From Dactylosporangium aurantiacum (GTDB taxonomy: Bacteria > Actinomycetota > Actinomycetes > Mycobacteriales > Micromonosporaceae): DNA of 54,405 bases. Shown piece by piece: positions 18,462-27,026 of this stretch. How positions within the stretch are numbered: position 1 is the first letter of the stretch; the number at the start of each line of letters is the position of its first letter. Under the pieces are notes generated by a model. The model was given only the letters and a program-made list of their open reading frames with translations, was not told the DNA's origin and searched no databases. The DNA is taken from the NCBI RefSeq assembly GCF_000716715.1, contig NZ_JNYJ01000058.1:1-54405 (forward strand), written 5' to 3'. Position numbers and translations under genes: made by a program.

Positions 18462-19360
18462 TCAGCGGGGCACGTCGCCGGAGGCCACCCGGTCGGCCGC
18501 GGCCTGGAACAGGTCCGTGACCGGCCGGGTGACCAGCTGCCACCGGTACGGCGGCTCCTGGTCAGGCGTGAAGCCGTACAGCGTCGACTTCCATGCCTCG
18601 AAGGCAGGCACGAATCTCGGTTCGAGCCACGGTCCGGGGATGCCGTACCGGCGACCGGGCCGGACGTCCTCGACGACCAGTTCGCGGCCGAGCAGCGGCG
18701 CGGCGAGCGCCGCGAGTCGCGCCGCGTCCCATCCGTTCCACCGCAGCAGGTGGGCGTCCGTCGGGTCGGGCAGGGCCAGCAGTTGCAGGTACAGCGACGC
18801 GGCCGCCGACGGCAGCGCGAACCGCCGCGCGACGCGTTCGACGATGTGCGGGGCCGACAGCAGGGCGTTCTGGTCGTAGGCGCCGACGCCTGGTCGGGCA
18901 GCGCCGCGTCGAGCACCTGGACGCGGTGCGCGACAGGGACGGTCATCAGTTCCATCCTGCCGATCTCCGCCTCACGCGCGGTCAGCTCCAGCACCGAACG
19001 CTGCGTTTCGTCGAGGAACTCGGCGTCCCGGTGCCCTTCGATATAACTGCGGTCCCGTTCACCGAGCTGGTCGGCGGTGGCGAGCGCGTGCTCGAGTGCC
19101 TGGACGAGCACCTGCCGGTGCACCGCAGGCGTCGCCGCGGAGGTCGCCCGGATCAGCACCGCGCCGATCCCCGCCGGTGCGTCACCCGCCTCACCGAGCA
19201 GCCAGCCGAACGCGGCGGCCTCCTCCGGATACTCCTCGTCGTCCTCGTGCTCCGGGTCGACCAACGCCTTCAGCGCGTCCCACACGTCGGCATGAAGCTG
19301 TCCGAGGCTCGCCACGATGTGATCATCCACCGGACCGGGCGCCGGGGACGACATGCCCAT
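18462..19360 (-). pseudogene. Frameshifted gene of unknown function
   Basis: From ATG 19360 the frame gives a plausible acidic protein (VDDHIVASLGQLHADVWDAL, FLDETQRSVLELTAREAEI, VPVAHRVQVLDAALPDQ), then turns into low-complexity Arg/Cys/Ser sequence. At about 18885-18900 a one-base shift restores sensible sequence: YDQNALLSAPHIVERVARRF, LYLQLLALPDPTDAHLLRW, GIPGPWLEPRFVPAFEAWK, ending at TGA 18462. The pieces join naturally as one protein of about 299 residues missing one base. I do not recognise the family. It may be a true pseudogene or a sequencing error. Confidence 0.7.
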
Positions 19361-19452
19361 TCCGACCGGTGATCAACTTCCATTGATTTCCATTCGTCAC
19401 TGAAGCTACCCTCCGTGGTCACGCGCCGTGTTCGCTGACCAAGGAGGGTCCC

Positions 19453-20844
19453 TTGAAACGCTCGCGTGTCTCCACGTTCGTCACCGGTGCCACCGCGCTG
19501 GTCCTGACGACGTTCGCCATCCAAGCCCCCGCGCACGCACAGGTGCCGGCCGGCTCGGAGGCGGCCCCGGCCGACGGCCAGTCCCAGCAGTACATCGTGC
19601 AGTTCAAGGCCGGAGCCGACCGGGGGGCCGCGCTGCGGGCCATCGGCAACCGTCTCGGCGTCTCGCTGACCGAGCAGCGCCAGCTCGCGGTCGGCGCGCA
19701 CGTCATCACGGTCAACCGGCGCACGGCCGGTCTCCTCGCCGCGCTGCAGGCGCGCGGCGACGTCGAATACGCGGAGCCCGACACGCAGATGTACGCGCTG
19801 TCGACCCCGAACGACCCGAACTACCCGCAACAATGGGACTACTTCGAGCCGACCGGCGGCATGAACGTCCCCGGCGCGTGGGACCTCGCCACCGGCACCG
19901 GCGCGGTGGTGGCGGTGCTCGACACCGGCCGCACGTCACACCCGGACCTCGACGCCCGCTGGCTCGGCGGCTACGACTTCATCAGCAGCTCGACCATCTC
20001 CCGCGACGGCAACGGCCGTGACGCCGACGCGCAGGACCAGGGCGACTGGTATGCGGCCGGCGAGTGCGGCCAGACCACCGCCAGCAACTCCAGCTGGCAC
20101 GGCACGCACGTCGCCGGCACGATCGCCGCCGTGGCCAACAACAGCCTCGGCGTCGCCGGTATCGCGTACAACGCCAGGGTCGTCCCGGTCCGGGTGCTGG
20201 GCAAGTGCGGCGGCACCAGCTCCGACATCGCCGACGCGATCGTCTGGGCCTCCGGCGGCTCCGTCGCCGGCGTCCCGGCCAACCCCAACCCGGCGAAGGT
20301 CATCAACATGAGCCTCGGCGGCAGCGGCTCCTGCTCACAGACCTACCGGCGCGCGATCAGCTCCGCCAACAGCCGCGGCACCACCGTCGTCGTCGCCGCG
20401 GGCAACTCCAACGCCAACGCCTCCGGCTTCAGCCCCGCGAACTGCGCGGGCGTGGTGACCGTGGCCGCCCTGGACCGCGACGGCAACCGGGCCTTCTACT
20501 CGAACTACGGCAGCACCGTCGAGGTGGCCGCGCCGGGCGGCGAGGTACGCCTCGAGACCGACCCGCCGGGCACCCGCTCCACCCCGCAGAACGGCATCCT
20601 CTCCACCCTCAACGACGGCGCCACCACGCCCGGCAACCCGACCTACACCACGTACATGGGCACCAGCATGGCCGCACCACACGTGGCCGGCCTGGTGGCC
20701 CTCATGCTGAGCCGCAACCCCAGCCTCACCCCGACCCAGGTCCTCGCGGCCCTACAGGCGCACGCCCGCCCGATCCCCGGCACCTGCAGCGGCGGCTGCG
20801 GCGCCGGCCTCGTCGACGCGGCAGCGACGGTGGCAGCCGTATAA
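19453..20844 (+). CDS. Secreted subtilisin-like serine protease (S8)
   Basis: 463 residues: a Sec signal peptide (1-29, ending APAHA), an inhibitor I9 propeptide (about 45-115), and a subtilase domain with catalytic D157 (VLDTG), H216 (SWHGTHVAGT) and S405 (YMGTSMAAPH), plus oxyanion N318 (AAGN). Extra cysteine pairs suggest an extracellular disulfide-stabilised enzyme. It should degrade protein outside the cell after self-processing. It starts at TTG 19453 with AAGGAGGG just upstream, and is followed by a strong hairpin terminator. Confidence 0.95.
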   Translation: MKRSRVSTFVTGATALVLTTFAIQAPAHAQVPAGSEAAPADGQSQQYIVQFKAGADRGAALRAIGNRLGVSLTEQRQLAVGAHVITVNRRTAGLLAALQARGDVEYAEPDTQMYALSTPNDPNYPQQWDYFEPTGGMNVPGAWDLATGTGAVVAVLDTGRTSHPDLDARWLGGYDFISSSTISRDGNGRDADAQDQGDWYAAGECGQTTASNSSWHGTHVAGTIAAVANNSLGVAGIAYNARVVPVRVLGKCGGTSSDIADAIVWASGGSVAGVPANPNPAKVINMSLGGSGSCSQTYRRAISSANSRGTTVVVAAGNSNANASGFSPANCAGVVTVAALDRDGNRAFYSNYGSTVEVAAPGGEVRLETDPPGTRSTPQNGILSTLNDGATTPGNPTYTTYMGTSMAAPHVAGLVALMLSRNPSLTPTQVLAALQAHARPIPGTCSGGCGAGLVDAAATVAAV

Positions 20845-20866
20845 CCCACCAGGAACTGGACACGAT

Positions 20867-20896
20867 GGCCCCGGCCGGCTCCCTCCGGCCGGGGCC
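20867..20896. terminator. 12-bp perfect hairpin between convergent genes
   Basis: GGCCCCGGCCGG (20867-20878) and CCGGCCGGGGCC (20885-20896) pair perfectly around CTCCCT. It sits between the protease stop (20844) and the DUF5996 stop (20904) and can serve both strands. Confidence 0.8.
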
Positions 20897-20903
20897 TTCA
20901 CGC

Positions 20904-21821
20904 TCAGCCGGCGGCCGGGCCGGGTTCGAGGGCCTGCCGGTCCCACCCGCCGAGGTCGGCGGCGGCCTCGTAGGTCGACTGGAGGAAGTCGGTGAGCGTC
21001 GCGTCCGGATCGGCCGATCCGGCCACCGCCTCGTACGGCAGCAGGAACTCGCAGAGGCGCGGATCGTAGGAGGCGTCGGGCGGGCGGACGCGCCGTTCGG
21101 CGTATCCGGCCGGCTCCGGGTAGGTGTACGCGTAGAAGGTCCCCTCGGCGCCACCGCCCGGCCAGAAGCCGCAGCTGGCCAACTCGTGGGAGTAGCCCTC
21201 GCGCATCACCCAGGACGGGCAGTTCGGCGCGCCGCCGGGGTGCGGCGGCGCGGGCCGGCCGGAGAACCGGGTGTACGCCAGGTCCATCGCACCCCAGAAG
21301 TAGTGCACCGGGCTGGCCTTGCCGAGGAACCCGGACCGGAACCGCCCGATCACCCGTTGGGCCTGCAGCAGCTGCCGCCAGAACACCTGGGCCGCCGCCG
21401 CGTCGTACGCCGTGTGCACCTCGTCCTCGGCGAACGGCACGGCCGGCTCGACCTCATTCGGCACGGCGTGGATCCGGGTCTGTACGCCGAGTCCGGCGAG
21501 GGCGTCCATCGTCTCCCGGTAGAACACCGCGACCGGCCTGGGCGCCAGGGCGACCGCCCGGGAACGGCCGTCGCTGGTGCGCAGCCGCAGCTGATGGTCG
21601 AGCAGGTCGAACTCGATCTCGAACGCGCCGTCGCGGTACGGCACCGCCGACGTGGTCAGCCCCCGGGCGCTCAGGTAGAGCGTGACGTGCCACCAGTGGT
21701 TGACCGCCGGGGCGTGCGCCATCCGGATCTTGCCGACGATCTGGGTCCACATGTGCAGCGTGTCCCTGGTGTCGGTCCAGTCCGCCACCCGCAGCCGCGG
21801 CCACCCGCCCTCGTCTCGCAC
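20904..21821 (-). CDS. DUF5996 family protein
   Basis: About 305 residues with the conserved DUF5996 pattern as I recall it: WPRLRVADWTDTRDTLHMWTQ, IVGKIRMAHAPAVNHWWHV, YLSARGLTTSAVPY, FEIEFDLLDHQL, SPVHYFWGAMDLAYTRFSGR, GYSHELASCGFWPGG, CEFLLPYEAV and FLQSTYEAAADLGGWDRQAL. Function is unknown; the many conserved His, Trp and Asp residues hint at a ligand-binding or enzymatic role. GTG 21821 is chosen because GGAGGG lies 7 bases upstream; a TTG 24 bases earlier is also in frame. It appears monocistronic. Confidence 0.85.
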   Translation of the reverse strand: MRDEGGWPRLRVADWTDTRDTLHMWTQIVGKIRMAHAPAVNHWWHVTLYLSARGLTTSAVPYRDGAFEIEFDLLDHQLRLRTSDGRSRAVALAPRPVAVFYRETMDALAGLGVQTRIHAVPNEVEPAVPFAEDEVHTAYDAAAAQVFWRQLLQAQRVIGRFRSGFLGKASPVHYFWGAMDLAYTRFSGRPAPPHPGGAPNCPSWVMREGYSHELASCGFWPGGGAEGTFYAYTYPEPAGYAERRVRPPDASYDPRLCEFLLPYEAVAGSADPDATLTDFLQSTYEAAADLGGWDRQALEPGPAAG

Positions 21822-21967
21822 CGCCCAGCCCTCCACCAGAACCAACCTACGCGGCCCCGGTGCCGAACCGGTGCCGAACGAACGGCGCCGCCAGGGTGGG
21901 ATCGTGAGGGTGGCCGGCGGCCCGGCCGGCCGGCGCGCGTGGTGCGTGGAGCGCCGAACCCGGGCTC

Positions 21968-22645
21968 TCAGCGCCGGGGCGCGACAAGCCCGGCGTCGTA
22001 CGCGGCGATCACCAGCTGCAAGCGGTCACGGGCACCGAGCTTCGTCAGCAGCCGCGCCACGTGCGCCTTCGCGGTGGCGACGCTGACCACCAGCTCGGCG
22101 GCGATCTCGCCGTTGGACAGGCCGCGGCCGACCAGCGTCAGCACCTCCCGCTCCCGCTCGGTCACACCGGTGAGCACCGGGCGCGGGCGGGCCGGTGCGG
22201 GCCGACCGGCGAACTCGGCGATCAGCCGGCGCGTGACGCTCGGTGCGATCAGCGCGTCGCCGGCAGCCACCACCCGGACCGCGCCGAGGATCTCCTCCAG
22301 CGACATGTCCTTGACCAGGAAACCACTCGCCCCGGCCCGCAACGCGCCGTAGACGTACTCGTCGTCGTCGAACGTCGTCAGCACCAGCACCCGGGTCGCC
22401 CCGCCCGCTGCGGTGATCCTCCGGGTGGCGTCGATGCCGTCCATGCCCGGCATGCGGAGGTCCATGAGCACCACGTCCGGCCGGAGCTGACCGACCAGTG
22501 CCACCGCCTCCGTGCCGTCCGACGCCTCGCCCACCACCGCCATGCCGGGCGTGTCGTCGATAAGCACCCGCAGGCCCGCGCGGATCAGCGGCTGGTCGTC
22601 GGCGAGCACGACCCGTACGCACCCGGCGCCGCCCGGCGCGGTCAC
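21968..22645 (-). CDS. NarL/FixJ-type response regulator
   Basis: 225 residues. The receiver domain (10-130) has the acidic pair D16-D17 and phosphoacceptor D62 (VVLMDLRMPG), followed by conserved Thr and Lys (LTTFDDDE, GFLVKD). A LuxR-type HTH (about 155-215: LTEREREVLTLVGRGLSNGEIAAEL style) binds DNA. GTG 22645 overlaps the kinase stop as GTGA, so the two are translationally coupled. The likely target is the divergent ABC exporter at 23933. Confidence 0.95.
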   Translation of the reverse strand: MTAPGGAGCVRVVLADDQPLIRAGLRVLIDDTPGMAVVGEASDGTEAVALVGQLRPDVVLMDLRMPGMDGIDATRRITAAGGATRVLVLTTFDDDEYVYGALRAGASGFLVKDMSLEEILGAVRVVAAGDALIAPSVTRRLIAEFAGRPAPARPRPVLTGVTEREREVLTLVGRGLSNGEIAAELVVSVATAKAHVARLLTKLGARDRLQLVIAAYDAGLVAPRR

Positions 22646-23802
22646 GCGACACCCGCCGTCGTCGGGAGCCGAGCGAACACCCGGAAGCCTCCGCCCGGGC
22701 GCGGACCCGCGCTGAGCTCTCCACCGAGGATCGCGGCCCGCTCCCGCAAGCCGGCGAGCCCGAAGCCCGGCGCCGCCGCCGCGTCGCCATGTCCCGGGCC
22801 GTCGTCGGCCACCTCGACCGACAGCTCCCGCTCGCCGTAGTCCACGGTCACCCGGCAACGGGCGGCGCCGGCGTGGCGGACCACGTTCGTCAGCGCCTCC
22901 TGCACGATCCGGTACGCCGACAGTTCGACCTCCGGTGGCAGCAACCGCTGCTCGCCGCACCGGGAGAGCTCCACCCGTACCCCGGCATCCACGGTGGACG
23001 CCACGAGCCGGTCGAGGTCCGCCAGACCCGGCGCCGGGTGCCGAGGCGGCACGTCCCCGGTGGTGTCCGGACCGGCCCCGCCGGCCGGACGGCGCAGCGA
23101 CACGAGCGTGAGGCGCAGCCCGGCGAGGGTCTCCCGGCTGGTCGCCTCGATCGTGCGCAGCGCCAGGCGGGCCTCGTCCGGCCGGCTGTCGATGACCCGG
23201 GCACCCATGCCGGCCTGGATGGCGATGATCCCGACGCTGTGCGCGACCATGTCGTGCAGTTCGCGGGCGATGTGCAACCGCTCAGCTGCCACCGCCCGCT
23301 CGGTCGCCTGCGCCGTCATCTCGGCCGCGTGCTCGCGGCGCTGCCGCGTCGAGTTGCCGATCGCCCACGCGGCCACCCCGGTCAGCGCGACGATCGCCAC
23401 GGTGCTGCGGTAGAGCTGGTCACCGGTGGCGTAGAAACCGACCGCGGCGACCTGAACGGCGACGACCAGCGCGGCCGCGGCCAACGACACCCGTCGCGAC
23501 CAGGCCGCCGCCGTCACCGCCAGCGCCACGTCCACCGCGAGGACCTGGCTGTATGCCACCCCCCATACCGGCGTGGTCACCGTGACCAGCCACGAGCCGG
23601 CCAGCATCAGCGCCAGCACCGGTAACGGGTACCGCCGCAGCAAGCCGGTCGGCAGCAGCAGTGCCAGCATCGGCAGCAGCGTCCCCCGGTACACCGGCAC
23701 CAGGGTCAGCAGCACGACCGGGTACGCCGCCGCGCCGCACCAGGCCAGCACCGTCCAGACGAGCGAGGCTGGCGGGCGCGTCGGCGATGCGGGGTCGGAC
23801 AT
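22642..23802 (-). CDS. NarL-family sensor histidine kinase
   Basis: 386 residues: five to six membrane helices (about 13-145) with hardly any outside loop, then a HisKA_3 dimerisation domain (AERLHIARELHDMVAHSV, phosphoacceptor H183) and a HATPase domain (QEALTNVVRHA, VADDGPGHG, FGLAGLRERAA). Intramembrane-sensing kinases of this shape often watch membrane stress or cell-wall antibiotics and control ABC exporters. It is the first gene of the pair and lies 130 bases from the divergent ABC transporter. Confidence 0.95.
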   Translation of the reverse strand: MSDPASPTRPPASLVWTVLAWCGAAAYPVVLLTLVPVYRGTLLPMLALLLPTGLLRRYPLPVLALMLAGSWLVTVTTPVWGVAYSQVLAVDVALAVTAAAWSRRVSLAAAALVVAVQVAAVGFYATGDQLYRSTVAIVALTGVAAWAIGNSTRQRREHAAEMTAQATERAVAAERLHIARELHDMVAHSVGIIAIQAGMGARVIDSRPDEARLALRTIEATSRETLAGLRLTLVSLRRPAGGAGPDTTGDVPPRHPAPGLADLDRLVASTVDAGVRVELSRCGEQRLLPPEVELSAYRIVQEALTNVVRHAGAARCRVTVDYGERELSVEVADDGPGHGDAAAAPGFGLAGLRERAAILGGELSAGPRPGGGFRVFARLPTTAGVA

Positions 23803-23932
23803 GCCGCGATGCTATGCGAGGCGGCGGCGGCCGGCATCGGCCTGCGGGCGTACGCCCACCGGCTACCCCGCGCCGGCGATTGTGTGCCGCGGCCCGATGC
23901 CCGCAGCCGGCCCACCCGGCACGGTGGACATC

Positions 23933-24844
23933 GTGATCGAACTACGTCAGCTCACCAAGCGGTACGGCGGCACCACCGCGGTCGACGACCTCACCTGCAC
24001 CATCGAGCCCGGCCACGTCACCGGCTTCCTCGGCCCCAACGGCGCCGGCAAGTCCACCACGCTCCGGCTGATCCTCGGCCTGCACGAGCCGAGCGGCGGG
24101 ACCGTCACCGTGGACGGGGTCCGCTTCCGGGACCACGCGCGAGGGCTGCGCCACGTCGGCGCGCTGCTCGACGCCAACGACGTGCACGCCGGACGCAGCG
24201 CCACCGCGCACCTCACCGCGCTCGCCGTCAGCAACCGCATCCCCCGCCGCCGGGTGGCCGAGGTGCTCGCCGAGGTCGGCTTGAGCGCCGCGGCCCGGCG
24301 CCGGGTCGGCGGGTACTCCCTGGGCATGAAGCAGCGGCTCGGCATCGCGGCCGCGCTGCTCGGCGACCCGCCCGTGCTGCTGTTCGACGAGCCGTTCAAC
24401 GGCCTGGACCCCGAAGGGGTGCGCTGGGTGCGGGAGTTGTTCGGCCGGCTCGCCGCGCAGGGGCGCACCGTGTTCGTCTCCAGTCACCTGATGAGCGAAA
24501 TGGAGCACACCGCCGACCGGCTGGTCGTCATCGGCCGGGGACGTCTGATCGCCGAAGAGCGCCTGGCCGACTTCGCCGCCCGCAGCGCCAACCCGAGGGT
24601 CACCGTGCGTACGTCCGCCCCGACCGCCCTCGCGGCGGCGCTGGTGGGGGCCGGCGGCGCGGTCGACACCGACAGCACCGGCACCCTCACGGTGACCGGC
24701 CTGGCCGCGGAGCGAATCGGTGAGCTCGCCGCTGTCCGGGGCATCGCCGTGCACGAGCTGTACACCCGCACGTCATCACTGGAGGAGGCATTCATGCGGC
24801 TCACCGCCGACAGCGTGGAGTACCAGGCCGGGGAGGAGCGATGA
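23933..24844 (+). CDS. ABC transporter ATP-binding protein
   Basis: 303 residues with Walker A GPNGAGKST, signature YSLGMKQR, Walker B VLLFDEPFNGLDPEG and the switch SSHLMSEMEHTADR. The C-terminal segment resembles drug and lantibiotic exporter ATPases. Its stop overlaps the permease start by 4 bases (ATGA), so the two form one transporter. GTG 23933 is taken as start; another GTG 9 bases earlier is possible. It is divergent from the two-component system. Confidence 0.95.
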   Translation: MIELRQLTKRYGGTTAVDDLTCTIEPGHVTGFLGPNGAGKSTTLRLILGLHEPSGGTVTVDGVRFRDHARGLRHVGALLDANDVHAGRSATAHLTALAVSNRIPRRRVAEVLAEVGLSAAARRRVGGYSLGMKQRLGIAAALLGDPPVLLFDEPFNGLDPEGVRWVRELFGRLAAQGRTVFVSSHLMSEMEHTADRLVVIGRGRLIAEERLADFAARSANPRVTVRTSAPTALAAALVGAGGAVDTDSTGTLTVTGLAAERIGELAAVRGIAVHELYTRTSSLEEAFMRLTADSVEYQAGEER

Positions 24845-25689
24845 GCGTGCCGCGCACCCGTACGGCCTCGCCCACCGCCCGGGCGGCGGAGACGGAAGCG
24901 CGCGCCCGCTTCGCCGACCTGCTCGCCGCGGAGTGGATCAAATTCTGGTCACTGCGCTCCACGGCCGGCGGCCTGGCGCTGATCGCGGCGCTGATCGTCG
25001 GCTCGGCCGTGCAGCAGGCGATGTACGACCGGGACAACTGGGGCCGGTGGAGTCCCGAGGAACGGGCCGCGTTCTACCCGCTGCGCGACGCGTTCGTCCA
25101 CAACTCGTACCTGATGGCGATGCTGGCCGCCGGCGCGATCGGGGCGGTGGCCCTGGTCAGCGAGTACGGCAGCGGCCTCATCCGCACCACGTTCGCCGCG
25201 GTGCCCGCCCGGCGTTCCCTGCTCGCGGCCAAAGCCTGCGTCCTGGCCGGGGTCATGTCGGCCCTCGGCGTGCTCGTCGCGGTCTCGGCGTTCCTCGCCA
25301 GCCAGGCCATCCTGGCCGACCACCACGCCGGGCTGTCGATCGGCCATCCCGGCGTACCCCGGGCGATCACAGGCTGCGCGCTGCTGCTGCCGGTCTGCGC
25401 GCTGGTCGGCATGGGCATCGCCGCGCTGCTGCGCCACCCCGCCAGCACGATCGTCACCACCACCGGGGTCCTGCTGTTGCTGCCCCTGTTCTTCAGCCCG
25501 GAACATCGGTGGAGCCGGGAAGTCCGCAACGCCACGCCACTCGTGGCCTACGACCGGCTGGTGGACATCAACCCGCACCCATGGGGCCTGTACCCGCCGA
25601 GCCTGGCCGAGGCGTGGGCCGTGTTCGCCGCGTGGCCGCTCATCGCGCTGCTGGTCGCGCTGGTCGTCGTGCACCGCCGGGACGTCTGA
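24841..25689 (+). CDS. ABC-2 type permease
   Basis: 282 residues with six predicted helices; the cytoplasmic N-terminus holds LLAAEWIKFWSLRST, the classic start of ABC-2 permeases, and SEYGSGLIRTTFAAVPARRSLLAAK follows the second helix. It pairs with the ATPase encoded directly upstream with ATGA overlap. The substrate is unknown. Export of a toxic compound or a membrane-stress response is plausible from the neighbouring kinase. Confidence 0.92.
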   Translation: MSVPRTRTASPTARAAETEARARFADLLAAEWIKFWSLRSTAGGLALIAALIVGSAVQQAMYDRDNWGRWSPEERAAFYPLRDAFVHNSYLMAMLAAGAIGAVALVSEYGSGLIRTTFAAVPARRSLLAAKACVLAGVMSALGVLVAVSAFLASQAILADHHAGLSIGHPGVPRAITGCALLLPVCALVGMGIAALLRHPASTIVTTTGVLLLLPLFFSPEHRWSREVRNATPLVAYDRLVDINPHPWGLYPPSLAEAWAVFAAWPLIALLVALVVVHRRDV

Positions 25690-25727
25690 CGCCGGCCGGC
25701 GGGTGCGGGTCCACGCCGTCCCGTTGA

Positions 25728-25775
25728 CTTGTCGCAATCCTTGTCGCACTCTATTGGTACAAGCATTGCGACAAG
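25728..25775. promoter_or_regulatory. Inverted and direct repeat operator before the membrane protein/GntR pair
   Basis: CTTGTCGCAAT (25728-25738) and ATTGCGACAAG (25765-25775) form a perfect 11-base inverted repeat. A second direct copy, CTTGTCGCA, lies at 25740-25748, 12 bases after the first. The left arm overlaps TTGACT (25724-25729), a -35-like hexamer, and the right arm ends 13 bases before the start codon. The layout suits autorepression by the YtrA-type GntR encoded downstream. Confidence 0.75.
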
Positions 25776-25788
25776 CGGTGGAGGCGTC

Positions 25789-26571
25789 ATGTCGAACCGA
25801 ACGGACGGGGACCTCAGGGACGCCGGCGCCTGGCTGGCCGGGCACGGGCTGGGCGACGTCGAGCCCACCCCGCTGCTGGCGGCGCGGCTGGCGGTCCGGC
25901 GCCGCGCGCGACTGGCCGGGTCGATCCTGCTGGCCGTCTTCCTGTGCGCCGTCGCCCTCGCCTACGTCAGCAGCCTGCCGGACGGCGCCGGGCGCGGGCC
26001 GTTGCTGGCCCTGACCTCGGCGGTGGTCGCGCTGGTACTGGGCCAGTCGCTGCTGGACCGGTGGGTGCGCCGGGCCGACCGGCGGGCCGCCGCGACACTG
26101 CCCCGTCGGGCCGCCCACCCGGTCCGGCTCGGCTGGCGCACCCTGCTCGGCCCGCCGCGGGCCGCCCTCGCGCTCATCACCTACGCCGGAGCGGCGGCGA
26201 TGGCGGTCCGCGGCCTGGTCGAGCCGGACGCCGGCACCAGGTTCGCGGCGGTGGTCCTGCTCATCGGGCTGGCCGGGGTGGCCGCGGCCGCCGCGGTCCA
26301 GTTGCGCCACATCCTGACGCACCCGACGGTGGCCGACGACGAGGCGTCCCTCACCGCCGACGTCATCCTGCGGGTCGAGGACGCCCGGGAGGTCGCCACC
26401 CCGACCGCGGTGTGGTCGCTGCCGGTCGTGTCGGTGTTCGCCACCGCGCCCGGCTGGTGGGTCGCCGCCTGGATGGTCTTCATCGTGGCGACCGTCGCGG
26501 CCCTGGTCGTGGTCAACGCGCGGACCGCGGGCAGCGGCACCGTGGCGCGGCACGCCACGAACGCCGGGTGA
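25789..26571 (+). CDS. Polytopic membrane protein of unknown family
   Basis: 260 residues with about six membrane helices (near 40-57, 65-85, 120-140, 145-170, 205-220 and 225-245) and a basic loop RWVRRADRRAAATLPRRAA. The last residues are cytoplasmic. I do not recognise a family. ATG 25789 has GGAGG 4 bases upstream. Its stop overlaps or abuts the GntR gene, so the two are coregulated. It may be an accessory or sensor component for the ABC transporter upstream; this is inference. Confidence 0.75.
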   Translation: MSNRTDGDLRDAGAWLAGHGLGDVEPTPLLAARLAVRRRARLAGSILLAVFLCAVALAYVSSLPDGAGRGPLLALTSAVVALVLGQSLLDRWVRRADRRAAATLPRRAAHPVRLGWRTLLGPPRAALALITYAGAAAMAVRGLVEPDAGTRFAAVVLLIGLAGVAAAAAVQLRHILTHPTVADDEASLTADVILRVEDAREVATPTAVWSLPVVSVFATAPGWWVAAWMVFIVATVAALVVVNARTAGSGTVARHATNAG

Positions 26572-26576
26572 GCCGG

Positions 26577-26936
26577 ATGATCGTCATCGACGCCGCCTCG
26601 CCGGTGCCGCCGTTCGAGCAGCTGCGCGCGCAGCTCGCCCGGCAGATCCACGAACGCGCCCTGGCCGTGGGCACCCGGCTGCCGACCATCCGCCGCCTCG
26701 CCGCGGACCTCGGGCTGGCCGTGAACACCGTCGGCCGGGCGTACCGTGAGCTGGAGGAGGCGGGGCTGATCGAGACCCGCGGCGCGGCCGGCTCGTTCGT
26801 CTCCGCCGGCGGTGAGCAGGCCCGCGAGCGGGCCGGGCGGGCCGCCGCCGAGTACGCCGCCGTCATCGCCAGCGTGGGCCTGGACACCGAGGAGGCGATC
26901 CGGATCGTCCGCGCGGCACTGACCGCGGGCACCTGA
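26577..26936 (+). CDS. GntR-family repressor, YtrA subfamily
   Basis: 119 residues: an N-terminal winged helix (PPFEQLRAQLARQIHERAL, GTRLPTIRRLAADLGLAVNTVGRAYRELEEAGLIETR) and only a short helical tail (about 85-119). Lack of a large effector domain is the YtrA hallmark; YtrA proteins usually repress ABC exporter operons. ATG 26577 is chosen because homologues begin at this motif; GTG 26568, overlapping the previous stop as GTGA, is in frame and possible. It likely binds the inverted repeat at 25728-25775. Confidence 0.92.
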   Translation: MIVIDAASPVPPFEQLRAQLARQIHERALAVGTRLPTIRRLAADLGLAVNTVGRAYRELEEAGLIETRGAAGSFVSAGGEQARERAGRAAAEYAAVIASVGLDTEEAIRIVRAALTAGT

Positions 26937-26948
26937 CCCCGGACCCGG

Positions 26949-26977
26949 TTGACACCCGCCGCCCGGCGGACTAATTA
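26949..26977 (+). promoter_or_regulatory. Promoter of the paaZ operon
   Basis: TTGACA (26949-26954) and TAATTA (26972-26977) are separated by 17 bases, a good sigma-70-type promoter unusual in this GC-rich window. Transcription would begin just before the operator and about 40 bases upstream of paaZ. Confidence 0.75.
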
Positions 26978-26981
26978 TTCA

Positions 26982-26995
26982 ACCGAACGTTCGTT
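26982..26995. promoter_or_regulatory. TetR-type operator for the paa regulator
   Basis: ACCGAACGTTCGTT contains the palindrome CGAACGTTCG (26984-26993). The AACGAACGTTCGTT form is typical of TetR-family operators controlling paa genes. It overlaps the expected transcription start of paaZ and is likely bound by the TetR encoded at 29066. Confidence 0.75.
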
Positions 26996-27026
26996 AAATC
27001 GGCGCCGCGCCGGCGAGGAGAGCATC

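Noticed and set aside
22646..22960. N-terminal extension of the response regulator
   Set aside because: It lies antiphase within the kinase gene; the GTG at 22645 overlapping the kinase stop gives a standard receiver start.
25724..25757. Classical -35/-10 promoter at TTGACT
   Set aside because: A good -10 at 16-19 bases is lacking; TATTGG lies 22 bases away, so I list only the operator.
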